From positions 124,001 to 188,000 of the forward strand of contig JAEPOM010000004.1 of the NCBI GenBank assembly GCA_017642885.1: DNA of 64,000 nt, read 5' to 3'. This document shows positions 17,611-25,809 of this stretch, piece by piece (the first letter of the stretch is position 1; each line of letters opens with the position of its first letter). Origin of the DNA: Henriciella sp. Lineage in GTDB: Bacteria > Pseudomonadota > Alphaproteobacteria > Caulobacterales > Hyphomonadaceae. The notes beneath the pieces were generated by a model that saw only the letters and a list, made by a program, of their open reading frames with translations, was not told the DNA's origin and did no database searches. The translations under genes were made by a program, and so were the position numbers.

Positions 17611-18006
17611 TCAGGTGCCGCGTGCCGAAATGATCTGGGCGATGAAGCCATCTGCGCCGAGGCATCTGATGGAGAGAGTATCAGCTGAAGTCTGCAGATC
17701 AATGACGGTCGCCACCGCGCCGAACCGTTTGGTGACACTGATCAGTTCGGACCATGGAATGACTATTCTCAGCTCATCCATATTTTTGAAGAACGGCTGA
17801 TTGAGTTTCGATGGCTGAAACTCGAACCCGGTCGACCTTAGGTTTGCCTTACCCGAGATCCACTGACCTCCAATCATCATTTTGGATAGTTTCGCGCTGA
17901 TCTGACCGTCCAGTCCCAGGATCATCTTGGATAGACGCCCCATTTTGGCCCCGTCCAGTAAGGCGCTAACGTTTTTCTCGGCGAAGATTGGATCTGTTGG
18001 AGTCAT
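17611..18006 (-). CDS. GRAM/PH-like domain protein, copy 2
   Basis: 131 residues, tandem paralogue of the gene at 17133-17528. Shared landmarks are GGQWISGKANL (GGHWVGGTLYL in copy 1), FEFQPSKLNQ (VEFHPNTLNK), IPWSELISVTKRFG (IPLRGITGVETRNS) and SIRCLGADGF..ARG (SVRCLGASGF..ARG). The N-terminal 30 residues differ. GGAG lies 8 nt before the ATG, and the gene is only 39 bp downstream of hemB on the same strand, so read-through from hemB is possible. The binding ligand is unknown. Confidence 0.8.
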   Translation of the reverse strand: MTPTDPIFAEKNVSALLDGAKMGRLSKMILGLDGQISAKLSKMMIGGQWISGKANLRSTGFEFQPSKLNQPFFKNMDELRIVIPWSELISVTKRFGAVATVIDLQTSADTLSIRCLGADGFIAQIISARGT

Positions 18007-18045
18007 GAGATGGTCTCCATGATATTAGGCGCGGAAGTCTATGCT

Positions 18046-19050
18046 CTAAGCTTGCAGTTTCTCAGCCGCAGCTTCCGCAAAGTACGTGATAATGCCACTC
18101 GCGCCCGCGCGTTTGAAGCTGAGCAGCGTTTCCATCATAACCCGCTCGCCATCAATCCAGCCATTCTGCGCCGCCGCCTGGATCATTGCGTATTCCCCGG
18201 AAACCTGAAAAGCGAAGGTCGGGATCGCGAACGTCTCTGATACGCGTCGGACAATGTCGAGATAAGGCAGGCCAGGCTTGACCATGACCATGTCCGCGCC
18301 TTCCTGAATATCCATCGCCACTTCTCGTAGCGCCTCATCGGTATTTGCGGGATCCTGCTGGTAAGTCTTCTTGTCGCCAATAAGAGCCGTGGCAGACCCA
18401 ATCGCCTCGCGATAGGGGCCGTAGAATCCGCTCGCATATTTCGCTGCATAAGACAGGATCATTGTGTTGATGAAGCCGTTCTCTTCCAGTGCAGAGCGCA
18501 GCGCGCCAATGCGGCCGTCCATCATGTCGGACGGCGCTACGATATCGGCGCCGGCGTCCGCCTGAACGAGGGCCTGCTCGAGCAACACCGCTGTTGTCTC
18601 GTCGTTTAGGACGTATCCGCTTTCGTCGATTAAGCCGTCATGCCCATGACTGGTAAAAGGGTCCAGCGCGACGTCACAAATGATGCCGACATCGGGCGCG
18701 GCGTCTTTCATAGCCTTGATGACGGACGGTACGAGACCATCGGGATTGAGGCTTTCGCTGCCATCCTCATCCTTCTTCGCAGGGTCAATATGTGGGAAGA
18801 TTGCAATGGCGGGAATTCCGAGCTTGGCCGCGCGCTTGGCGGCGGCGGCGGCTTCGGACACGTTCAGTCGTTCCATACCCGGCATCGCAGTCACAGGAAT
18901 GCGGGGGGCCTCTCCATCATGCACCACCATGGACCAGATCAGGTCTGCGGGTGTGAGCACATTTTCTGCCGTCAAATTTCTGATCCAGCTTGATTGGCGA
19001 AGTCGACGCAGGCGGGTGGCGGGAAAGGACTGTGGAAATGGTGTCGTCAT
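18046..19050 (-). CDS. hemB: Delta-aminolevulinic acid dehydratase (porphobilinogen synthase)
   Basis: Condenses two 5-aminolevulinates to porphobilinogen in heme synthesis. 334 residues. Both Schiff-base lysines are present, in SYAAKYASGFYGPYR and in MVMVKPGLPYLD. The metal loop reads CDVALDPFTSHGHDG: aspartates replace the cysteines of zinc-dependent enzymes, so this is the Mg-responsive type usual in alphaproteobacteria. SPSDMMDGR-like active-site residues (VAPSDMMDGRIGA) are intact. The first cysteine of that loop does not by itself make a zinc site. Confidence 0.95.
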   Translation of the reverse strand: MTTPFPQSFPATRLRRLRQSSWIRNLTAENVLTPADLIWSMVVHDGEAPRIPVTAMPGMERLNVSEAAAAAKRAAKLGIPAIAIFPHIDPAKKDEDGSESLNPDGLVPSVIKAMKDAAPDVGIICDVALDPFTSHGHDGLIDESGYVLNDETTAVLLEQALVQADAGADIVAPSDMMDGRIGALRSALEENGFINTMILSYAAKYASGFYGPYREAIGSATALIGDKKTYQQDPANTDEALREVAMDIQEGADMVMVKPGLPYLDIVRRVSETFAIPTFAFQVSGEYAMIQAAAQNGWIDGERVMMETLLSFKRAGASGIITYFAEAAAEKLQA

Positions 19051-19115
19051 AGGTTGGCGATAACCGTCCTGACGCGCCGGATCAACGCTTGAAACGAGTC
19101 AATTCTTCTGCACCG

Positions 19116-19688
19116 TCAATCGGTCGGGGATCGCCGGATGCCAAAGCGGAACAGGCTTCGGCGAACCTTACGGCGCATGAAACAACGTTTGGTGACGTCC
19201 ATAAACGGTTTTTGCGCCTCTTCGATCTCGATCATGTAGGGTTCAAGATTATCCCGCGAGATTTCACGGAAACCGAGCGAGGCGTAAAAAGGACCATTCC
19301 ATGCGAGGTCACGAAACGTCGAGAGGCTTACATGCGGGAGCTTGCGATTCTCGGCCTCAGCCAGCGTGCGGATGACCAAGGCGCGGCCCAGCCCTTTCTG
19401 GCCGTGATCAGGGTGGACGCTCACTTGGTCCAGATAGAGTCCGTTTCCGCGTGGCCGGATCAGCGCAAAGCCGATGGCCCAGTCATGCTGGTTGCGCGCA
19501 ACGAAAACATTTCCGGTCGGAATCTCGACTTCCAGAACCTCTGCAGGCACATGATCAGCGAGCGCGTCCGCCGTGAGGAGCCCCGTTGGCTCAAAAAGAA
19601 CAGAAGCCGCCTTATCCACTGAGATGAGTGCAGGAATATCATCCAGCTCTGCGGAGGTTATGGAATATCCTTCCGGAAGATCAGACAT
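19116..19688 (-). CDS. GNAT family N-acetyltransferase
   Basis: 190 residues. The acetyl-CoA-binding motif A is clear: YLDQVSVHPDHGQKGLGRALV, with the pyrophosphate-binding loop QKGLGR. A following FYASLGFREI motif B is typical of amino-acid or small-amine acetyltransferases. The C-terminus is unusually basic (RRKVRRSLFRFGIRR). The acceptor substrate cannot be deduced. It lies 65 bp upstream of hemB on the same strand and is divergent from the acyl-CoA dehydrogenase. Confidence 0.88.
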   Translation of the reverse strand: MSDLPEGYSITSAELDDIPALISVDKAASVLFEPTGLLTADALADHVPAEVLEVEIPTGNVFVARNQHDWAIGFALIRPRGNGLYLDQVSVHPDHGQKGLGRALVIRTLAEAENRKLPHVSLSTFRDLAWNGPFYASLGFREISRDNLEPYMIEIEEAQKPFMDVTKRCFMRRKVRRSLFRFGIRRSPTD

Positions 19689-19749
19689 TGACGCAGAATT
19701 CTCCTATGGCATTGCTGCCGCTGAATCAGCATAGACGAGGCGTTTTCCG

Positions 19750-20889
19750 ATGACCACAAGATTGAACGAAGAACAGGTCATGATTCAGGACATGGCGAAA
19801 CGCTTCGCGGCCGATCGCCTGGCCCCTCACACATCGGAATGGGATGAGACCAAACATTTCCCGGTCGATGTCATCAAGGAAACGGCGAGTCTTGGTTTCG
19901 CTGGAATCTATGTTGGCGAGGATGTAGGCGGCTCATCGCTTGGCCGACTTGATGCAGCTTTGATCTTTGAGCAGCTCTCTTATGGAGATGTTTCGACCGC
20001 AGCCTTCATTTCAATCCACAACATGGCGAGCTGGATGATTGACCGGTTCGGTTCAGACACACAGCGCAAGGAATGGCTGCCCAAGCTGACCAGCATGGAC
20101 CTGATCGCATCATACTGCCTAACCGAGCCCGGATCGGGATCTGATGCCGTAGCGATGAAAACGACGGCAGTTCGAGACGGCGACACTTATGTCCTGAACG
20201 GCTCCAAGCAATTCATTTCGGGGGCAGGCACCAGCGATGTGTATGTGCTTATGGCGAAGACGTCTGACGAAGGCTCGCGCGGCGTTTCCGCCTTCATTAT
20301 CCCGCTCGGTACGCCGGGCCTTAGCTTTGGCGGCAATGAAAAGAAGATGGGCTGGAACTCTCAGCCAACACGGCAGGTTCTGCTAGATGATGTAAGGATT
20401 CCAGTAGCCAATCGCATCGGCGAAGAAGGTCATGGCTTTAAGTTCGCCATGGCTGGACTTGATGGGGGGCGCCTGAATATCGCCGCCTGCTCCCTGGGCG
20501 GGGCCCAGCGAGCGCTTGATAAGGCACTGGCCTATGCCAAGGAACGCGAACAGTTTGGTCAACCGATCGCCAACTTCCAAGCGACGCAATTCAAGCTCGC
20601 AGATATGGAAACCGAACTCCAGGCGGCTCGCGTCATGCTTTACGAAGCTGCGGCAAAGCTCGACGTCAAAGCACCCGACGCCACTCGCTGGTGCGCGATG
20701 GCCAAACGCTTCGTCACTGATACTGGTTTCAAAGTCGCCAATGATGCCCTGCAAATCCATGGCGGATATGGCTATCTGTCGGAGTATGGCGTTGAACAAA
20801 TTGTTCGCGATTTACGCGTTCACCAGATCCTTGAAGGCACGAACGAAATCATGCGCGTAATCGTCAGCCGTGACATGTTGAAAGACTAG
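19750..20889 (+). CDS. Acyl-CoA dehydrogenase, isobutyryl-CoA dehydrogenase-like
   Basis: FAD enzyme oxidising a short or branched acyl-CoA. 379 residues, normal family length. Landmarks are YCLTEPGSGSDA (FAD/substrate loop), the KQFISGAG segment, RIPVANRIGEEGHGFKFAM, and the C-terminal ILEGTNEIMR with catalytic base E362. The position of the glutamate and overall resemblance suggest the isobutyryl-CoA (ACAD8) or short-chain group. The hydrolase at 27.5 kb and the dehydrogenase at 13.6 kb support valine degradation. It is monocistronic as far as seen. Confidence 0.9.
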   Translation: MTTRLNEEQVMIQDMAKRFAADRLAPHTSEWDETKHFPVDVIKETASLGFAGIYVGEDVGGSSLGRLDAALIFEQLSYGDVSTAAFISIHNMASWMIDRFGSDTQRKEWLPKLTSMDLIASYCLTEPGSGSDAVAMKTTAVRDGDTYVLNGSKQFISGAGTSDVYVLMAKTSDEGSRGVSAFIIPLGTPGLSFGGNEKKMGWNSQPTRQVLLDDVRIPVANRIGEEGHGFKFAMAGLDGGRLNIAACSLGGAQRALDKALAYAKEREQFGQPIANFQATQFKLADMETELQAARVMLYEAAAKLDVKAPDATRWCAMAKRFVTDTGFKVANDALQIHGGYGYLSEYGVEQIVRDLRVHQILEGTNEIMRVIVSRDMLKD

Positions 20890-20902
20890 CCCCTAAAACT
20901 GC

Positions 20903-21091
20903 TCAGCGAATCCCTGTATCCGAAACTTCATGGATGACGGGGCAGCCATCGTAGAGCTCGCGACCCTCCGCGAGATTTGTAGCGCAGAGATGCAATGTCT
21001 GCGTGGTTTTCTCAGCCTCAATGATGTTGGAATTGACGAAGACGTCGCGAAGACGCGGATCGTTCGATTCAATGTATTCAGCCCGTCGCAT
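20903..21091 (-). CDS. Hypothetical small protein, doubtful (possible remnant)
   Basis: 62-codon frame beginning MRRAEYIESNDPRLRD and ending ELYDGCPVIHEVSDTGIR, protein-like in composition and codon use. Upstream the frame closes at a TAA, but the neighbouring minus-strand frame (SSVDMRNTG) would continue naturally into it with a one-base shift near 21100. It could be the 3' half of a frameshifted gene or chance antisense to 20930-21298. Confidence 0.3.
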   Translation of the reverse strand: MRRAEYIESNDPRLRDVFVNSNIIEAEKTTQTLHLCATNLAEGRELYDGCPVIHEVSDTGIR

Positions 21092-21298
21092 TTCGCGATC
21101 GTACCCGTATTACGCATGTCGACGGACGATGAGTATGGCCTGGGGATTTGTTTGTCACAGGTCGTTGTCAGCCCGCGATGTCCGCCGACAATGGGGGAGA
21201 CAGCGATCGTTTCGCCTCTCTCGGGTGTGTTGCTGGAGAACGAAGAGCAGATCGTGCTCAATGCTTTCCTAGCGGCGAAAGCGGCGCTCCCGAATTAG
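20930..21298 (+). CDS. Hypothetical protein, doubtful
   Basis: 122-codon frame starting ATG 20930 without a convincing Shine-Dalgarno. No family recognised. The C-terminal part (SGVLLENEEQIVLNAFLAAKA) looks like an ordinary soluble helix, the rest less so. It competes with the minus-strand frames covering the same bases; only one strand is likely to be coding. An internal ATG at 21117 would give a 60-residue product. Confidence 0.25.
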   Translation: MDDGAAIVELATLREICSAEMQCLRGFLSLNDVGIDEDVAKTRIVRFNVFSPSHFAIVPVLRMSTDDEYGLGICLSQVVVSPRCPPTMGETAIVSPLSGVLLENEEQIVLNAFLAAKAALPN

Positions 21299-21304
21299 GC
21301 TTAT

Positions 21305-21868
21305 TTATTGCGCCACTTCTTCGACGGAGTAACGCGACAACGCTTTTTCAGCCGCATCGAATTTTGGCTTAAGCGCGACAGCTTTTTGCAGGTCATAATA
21401 GGCGTTTTCGAACTGTTCGAGCTTCTCATAGGCCAGGGCGCGGTTGAAGAGGGCCTCTGGAAGTCTCTTGGTCCCGAGATCGACGCTCCGCGTCAAATCG
21501 ATGACAGCTTCTTCGTTACGATCAAGATAGATGAGCGCGGCGCCGCGATTGATCAGGGCCTCCGGAGAGTCCGGGGCAATCTTGAGAGATTTATCATACG
21601 ACTCCAACGACTCTTCATAATCGCCCGCGCGCATTTGCAAAATTCCGAGATTTACCCACGTGGACGCACGATTGAGTCTGGACATGCCGATATTTCGCAG
21701 AGCCGCTTCGCATCGCGCAATCGCGCGAGATTGTCCTTTGTTTCCAGTGACCGCGTCCACGTAGCATTGCCGGGCGAGCCCGTCGCCGAGCACCAGGGAT
21801 TGAGCATTGCCAACGCCGGAAAGCGCAAGCAAGGCGGTGGTGAGTGCAAACGATCCAACGAGTTTCAT
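21305..21868 (-). CDS. Secreted TPR-repeat protein
   Basis: 187 residues. A signal peptide (about 1-22, ending GVGNAQ) implies periplasmic location. At least three tetratricopeptide repeats follow from about residue 65 to 180, with typical spacing: WVNLGILQMRAGDYEESLESYDKSL, ALINRGAALIYLDRNEEAV and ALFNRALAYEKLEQFENAYYDL-type units. A cysteine pair (C35 and C53) lies before them. These are protein-interaction scaffolds; the partner is unknown. It is divergent from the LytTR regulator. Confidence 0.85.
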   Translation of the reverse strand: MKLVGSFALTTALLALSGVGNAQSLVLGDGLARQCYVDAVTGNKGQSRAIARCEAALRNIGMSRLNRASTWVNLGILQMRAGDYEESLESYDKSLKIAPDSPEALINRGAALIYLDRNEEAVIDLTRSVDLGTKRLPEALFNRALAYEKLEQFENAYYDLQKAVALKPKFDAAEKALSRYSVEEVAQ

Positions 21869-21954
21869 GATGCGGGCGTCCTCTTGTAGAATGTGTTGGC
21901 GACGTGTGGCGAGCCACTACCGGTACGCCTATTGGAAACACCAAAGAGCTCTTG

Positions 21955-21972
21955 TCATCCATGAAGGGATGA
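21955..21972. repeat. Short inverted repeat in TPR/LytTR divergent region
   Basis: TCATCC and GGATGA, perfect 6-bp arms around ATGAAG, in the 216-bp divergent intergenic region 21869-22084. It could be an operator or a small hairpin. Nothing else was recognised there apart from the AAAGG Shine-Dalgarno before the LytTR start. Confidence 0.25.
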
Positions 21973-22084
21973 TCCGGCCAGGGGTGGGATAGCGGAGGCG
22001 CGTTTGGGGCGAGTGGCACGCATATGGTGCGAATGACGAAGCACCGCACTTCTATGATCCGTTCCCCGGGCGCATAAAGGTCTA

Positions 22085-22945
22085 ATGGATTCGAACGCAA
22101 ATCGTGCGGAGCAGACGGCGGACCGACGTGCCGATCGCATGGCCTATGCCGCAATCGCGTTTTTCGCTGTTCTGTCCTGGGTCATTTCATCAAGTTCCGA
22201 GCAAATCGAAGCGCGCGCCGCCGGCATCCAGATCAATGCGATCGAGCCATGGGTTATCCATTTCGCGTCAGATATCGCGGTCTTACTGGTTGTGCCGATC
22301 ATTCCTTCCTTGCTGAACCGGGTCCGGTTCGCGCGCGAAGATGCGTCAAAGACGGCGCTGGTGCTGCTGGCTGGTCTGGTCGTCTACATTGTCGCACAGG
22401 TTTTCCTGCTGGCCGGTGTGAGGTCGGTTTTGTGGCCTGTATTTCTGGACGGTTACTATGAGACCAGCGTGGGTGAGCCGCTGGTTTGGCTGTATGAGTC
22501 ACGCCAGATCGTCTATACATTTCTGCTCAATCTCGCGGCGTTCTATCTGTTTCGAAGCTTGGAGCGATTACGCCTGGATGCCGCGGGCCGGACTCAACAG
22601 GCGGAAGACCACCAGCGTCTGGTTCTAAACTCTGGCGGGCGTACTCTGATCTTTCGCCCATCGGACATCTGGTGGGCGAAAGCAGCCTCGAACTATGTTG
22701 AGATTCAAACCGAAACCGGTACGCATCTCGCCCGCATCTCCCTGTCAGAACTGGAGACACTGATTGGGAAAATCGAGGCATCGCACGTCCGCTGCCATCG
22801 GTCTTTTTTGGTGCAGATTTCGCAGATCAAAAAAATCATGCCCCGCGGCAATGGCAACGCGGAGCTGGAGCTCGCGTCGGGTCGCGTGTTGCCGATTGGG
22901 AGATCTTATCGGGCCAATGTGGAGCGATTGATAAAAGGTGCTTGA
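22085..22945 (+). CDS. Membrane-anchored LytTR-family transcriptional regulator
   Basis: 286 residues. The N-terminal half has about four transmembrane helices (near 20-37, 57-76, 90-112 and 130-155). The C-terminal half (about 185-283) is a LytTR DNA-binding domain: GGRTLIFRPSDIWWAKAASNYVEI-type start, the RISLSELE helix, the VRCHRSFLVQIS strand-turn and GRVLPIGRSYR at the end. Such proteins sense a membrane signal without a separate kinase. Its target is not evident; the divergent TPR gene is the natural candidate. Confidence 0.9.
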   Translation: MDSNANRAEQTADRRADRMAYAAIAFFAVLSWVISSSSEQIEARAAGIQINAIEPWVIHFASDIAVLLVVPIIPSLLNRVRFAREDASKTALVLLAGLVVYIVAQVFLLAGVRSVLWPVFLDGYYETSVGEPLVWLYESRQIVYTFLLNLAAFYLFRSLERLRLDAAGRTQQAEDHQRLVLNSGGRTLIFRPSDIWWAKAASNYVEIQTETGTHLARISLSELETLIGKIEASHVRCHRSFLVQISQIKKIMPRGNGNAELELASGRVLPIGRSYRANVERLIKGA

Positions 22946-22951
22946 ACGCCT

Positions 22952-22980
22952 TTGACCTCCCCCACGGAAATATCTTATTC
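22952..22980 (+). promoter_or_regulatory. Possible promoter for the dioxygenase gene
   Basis: TTGACC, 17-nt spacer, TTATTC, located 48 bp before the ATG at 23028. The -35 element is good and the -10 poor. Inferred from sequence only. Confidence 0.3.
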
Positions 22981-23027
22981 TCGCCTGGAAAGACGCTCCC
23001 ACAAGATGGAGCCAAGGGAGGAAGAGT

Positions 23028-23888
23028 ATGCAAATCACTGCTGTAGAGGGTCTCGGCGCCGAGATTACGGATGTCGATATCAAGTCTCTGAGTGATGCTG
23101 AGTTCAACGCAATCAGAGACGCTTTCGCGGAGCATGGTGTCATTTTCTTCCGTGGACAGGACACGAGAGAAGAGGATCATATCGCCTTTGCTGAGCGGTT
23201 TGGAGACATCAACGTTAATCGATTCTTCGCGGCGCATCCGAACTATCCGCAGATCGCGCTCGTCGCCAAGGAACCGGATCAAAAAGACAATATTGGTGGC
23301 GGATGGCATACTGACCATTCCTACGATCATGAGCCTGCGCTCGGATCCGTTCTGGTCGCGCGAGAGCTTCCAGAGAGCGGCGGCGATACTATGTTTGCGA
23401 GCATGTACAAGGCTTATGAGAACCTGCCATCGGACCTGAAAGAAAAGATTGAAGGCCGTACGGCCATCCATTCCGGAAAGCATATTTTTGGGGAAGGGCC
23501 AGATAGCTACTACAACACTTCGGATGCTGGAACGCATGACGAGGGGACTCAGCGGATCGGCAATGCGTCGGTGGCGGAGGCTTTGACGGATCCAGAACAT
23601 CCGATCGTGATCGAGCACCCGCTCAGCGGGAAGAAGGCGCTTTACGTCAATCCGGCTTTCACGCGCGAAATCGTCGGGCTTGAGAAGAGCGAAAGCGACG
23701 AATTGCTCGCCGAATTGTATGCGCACGTCTTTAAAGGCCATGACTTCCATCATCGTTTCAAATGGGAGCCCGGCTCCATCGCGATGTGGGACAATCGATC
23801 AACCTGGCACTGGGCGTTGAACGATTATCAAGGCCAGCGCCGGATCATGCATCGGATCACGATCGAGGGTTGCGCCCTGGACGCATAA
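23028..23888 (+). CDS. TauD/TfdA-family Fe(II)/2-oxoglutarate dioxygenase
   Basis: Uses 2-oxoglutarate and oxygen to hydroxylate a small substrate. 286 residues, usual for the family. The iron-binding facial triad is intact: H94 and D96 (GWHTDHSY) and H261 (WDNRSTWHWAL). The 2-oxoglutarate-binding arginine is R272 or R276 (QRRIMHRI). Taurine and 2,4-D-type substrates are known in the family, but neither transport nor desulfonation genes are near, so the substrate stays open. A strong GGGAGG Shine-Dalgarno precedes the ATG. Confidence 0.92.
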   Translation: MQITAVEGLGAEITDVDIKSLSDAEFNAIRDAFAEHGVIFFRGQDTREEDHIAFAERFGDINVNRFFAAHPNYPQIALVAKEPDQKDNIGGGWHTDHSYDHEPALGSVLVARELPESGGDTMFASMYKAYENLPSDLKEKIEGRTAIHSGKHIFGEGPDSYYNTSDAGTHDEGTQRIGNASVAEALTDPEHPIVIEHPLSGKKALYVNPAFTREIVGLEKSESDELLAELYAHVFKGHDFHHRFKWEPGSIAMWDNRSTWHWALNDYQGQRRIMHRITIEGCALDA

Positions 23889-23919
23889 CGCTCAGTCTCC
23901 GCGACAGGGGAGAATCGAG

Positions 23920-24867
23920 ATGAAGACCTATTGGAAAGGTTTGGGAGCCGGCGCGGCATTGTCCGCGGGGCTCGTTGGATGCGTTGTTGGCGGCGAACCC
24001 GCAAATATCGAGGATTGGCCCGGGATGGCCTCGTTGCAGATAGAGCACGAGACCGGCGGGGCGTATCACCTCTGCGGCGCAACCATGATCTCGGAACAAT
24101 GGGTTCTGACAGCCGCGCACTGCGTCGAGCACGCGAAAATGGAAGACAGCGCATCTGGCGAGCGGCGCGTCATTCAGTACCAAAAAACGACCGAAGCGGG
24201 ACAAGAGCTACAAAACCTTGGGCAATTGACCATTGTCGCAGGCTTGGGCGACCTGTCGGACGACCCGACTGAGGTGACCTACGAAATTGACGACATGTAC
24301 ATCCATCCGGACTATTCAGTCGGGTATTCACATCGAGGCCACGATGTCGCGCTGCTCAAGATTGCGGGAACTTGGACCGGTGCGACCGCAACGCTTGATG
24401 GATTTGTGGCTCCGCCAGTGCGAGTGCGCCGTGATCAAGTTGAGGTCGCCGGTTATGGATTCCTATACGAAGCAGGCAGCGCGGAAACAGCGATCGGGCG
24501 ACGCGGCGCCGTCAATGCGCCAAGCCTTGCATTGCAGCAAGCGAGCGTTCCGTCATTGAGCCCTGCGGCTTGCAAACGCCGAATGGATGCCACCATCTCC
24601 CGATATGAAGACCCGAGCCAGTTCGAAGGTCTGCTGATCAGCGCCGAAACGCACATCTGCGCGGGTGTTGGCGAACAGGATAGCTGCACTGGCGACAGTG
24701 GGGGGCCGCTTGTGCATCGTCCTCCCGAGGGGGAGCCGGTCCAGATCGGCATTGTGAGCTGGGGGCTAGGTTGCGCGCGTCGTGACGCGCCGGGCATTTA
24801 CGTCCGCGTCGCACATTACAAGGATTGGATCGTTTCGATCACCAGCGACACGCCTGGCGCCACCTAG
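23920..24867 (+). CDS. Trypsin-like serine protease (S1 family)
   Basis: 315 residues, exported. The catalytic triad is complete: H67 in TAAHC, D142 in GHDVALLK, S260 in GDSGGPL. D254, six residues before the serine, corresponds to chymotrypsin Asp189, predicting cleavage after Arg or Lys. Six or more cysteines allow the standard disulfides. The signal peptide runs straight into VVGG (residues 22-25), the mature N-terminus of trypsin-like enzymes, and its last residue is a cysteine in a lipobox-like LVGC. No propeptide is present. Its stop overlaps the convergent SDR stop at a CTAG. Confidence 0.92.
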   Translation: MKTYWKGLGAGAALSAGLVGCVVGGEPANIEDWPGMASLQIEHETGGAYHLCGATMISEQWVLTAAHCVEHAKMEDSASGERRVIQYQKTTEAGQELQNLGQLTIVAGLGDLSDDPTEVTYEIDDMYIHPDYSVGYSHRGHDVALLKIAGTWTGATATLDGFVAPPVRVRRDQVEVAGYGFLYEAGSAETAIGRRGAVNAPSLALQQASVPSLSPAACKRRMDATISRYEDPSQFEGLLISAETHICAGVGEQDSCTGDSGGPLVHRPPEGEPVQIGIVSWGLGCARRDAPGIYVRVAHYKDWIVSITSDTPGAT

Positions 24868-25634
24868 GCGATCATTCCACCGTCAAGAACAACCGTATGT
24901 CCGTCGACCCAGGCGCTTGCGCGTGAGGAGAGATAAATCGCCGTGCCGGCCATATCTTCCGGCTCACCCATGCGTCGCCGCGGGATCTGCTTGATGACCG
25001 ATTCCCGGATTGCGTCCGAATTGGTCGCTTCCTTCGTCATGTCACTGGGAAAAAAGCCAGGCGCGATGCCATTCACATTGATGTAGTGACGGGCGAGATC
25101 GGTAGCCAGATGCTTGGTCAGGTGAACGACGCCAGATTTACTGGCCGAATAGGCATAGGACGGCATGCCGGGATTGGTGATCCCATTGATCGAGGCAATA
25201 TTGATCACCCTGGCTGGATCTTCCTTTGACCCACCCGCGCGCAAGAGCGGTAGAGCTTTCTGGGTCATGAAGAAAATCGACTTGATGTTGATATTCATGA
25301 CCTTGTCCCAGCCATCTTCCGGAAACTCCTCGATTGGCGCGATCCAATTTGCGCCAGCATTGTTGACCAGAATATCGAGTTGGCTTTCGCGCTCTGAAAT
25401 TTCGGCGACGAGCTTCTCTATCCCTGCGACTTTCGACAAATCGGCCTGGATCGGGATGCAGGTTCCGATTTCTGACAGCTCGTCGGCTTTCGCTTTCAGA
25501 CGGTCTTCTTTTCGCGCGGAGATATAGGTTTTCACGCCGTTCTCGACGAAACCGCGGGCGATCATTGCGCCAATGCCACTGGAGCCTCCGGTGACGAGGG
25601 CGGTTTTTCCGGAAATGTCGAACAGCGACTTCAT
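24864..25634 (-). CDS. Short-chain dehydrogenase/reductase
   Basis: 256 residues from ATG 25634, with AGGAGAG just upstream; a longer upstream frame has no support. NAD(P)-binding motif TGGSSGIG at 15-22, NNAGANWIAP, and the catalytic YSASK (Tyr-x3-Lys) near 155-159 preceded by a serine about 13 residues earlier. It resembles 3-oxoacyl-ACP/gluconate 5-dehydrogenase-like classical SDRs; the substrate cannot be told. Basic residues after the second strand (ARKEDR) suggest NADP preference. Confidence 0.9.
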   Translation of the reverse strand: MKSLFDISGKTALVTGGSSGIGAMIARGFVENGVKTYISARKEDRLKAKADELSEIGTCIPIQADLSKVAGIEKLVAEISERESQLDILVNNAGANWIAPIEEFPEDGWDKVMNINIKSIFFMTQKALPLLRAGGSKEDPARVINIASINGITNPGMPSYAYSASKSGVVHLTKHLATDLARHYINVNGIAPGFFPSDMTKEATNSDAIRESVIKQIPRRRMGEPEDMAGTAIYLSSRASAWVDGHTVVLDGGMIA

Positions 25635-25727
25635 GGGTCTCTCCTGCAAATACTGATTTGCACGCAGGCTTGGAGCAGTCGCGCTCCCTTGTCCATTCTG
25701 CCGCGAGGAAAATCTTGGCAAAACAGT

Positions 25728-25760
25728 ATTGCCTGACCGGCAGGGCTAGCTACTGGCAAT
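25728..25760. repeat. Inverted repeat upstream of SulP transporter
   Basis: ATTGCC (25728-25733) and GGCAAT (25755-25760), perfect 6-bp arms 21 nt apart, about 50 bp before the SulP ATG in the divergent region. It may be a regulatory site; weak evidence. Confidence 0.25.
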
Positions 25761-25809
25761 GAATTGCACTAGGGACCGCCCGGTTCCTCCCGCAATTTAG
25801 AGACGCCTC

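Larger units (their letters stand above)
20890..21304. other. 415-bp stretch without a confident gene
   Basis: Lies between the acyl-CoA dehydrogenase and the convergent TPR gene. Candidate frames on both strands overlap: 20930-21298 (+, 122 codons), 20903-21091 (-, 62 codons) and 20893-21261 (-). Third-position GC does not clearly favour one strand. On the minus strand two frames join smoothly near 21100 if one base is skipped, which could mean a decayed gene. No terminator or RNA gene was recognised. Confidence 0.5.

Noticed and set aside
21807-21992. Plus-strand frames around the TPR gene start and the divergent region
   Set aside because: They overlap the signal peptide coding of the TPR protein antisense and have no ribosome site or protein-like features.
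22836-23753. Minus-strand frame of 305 codons across the dioxygenase
   Set aside because: Shadow of the TauD-type gene, whose catalytic residues fix the plus strand as coding.
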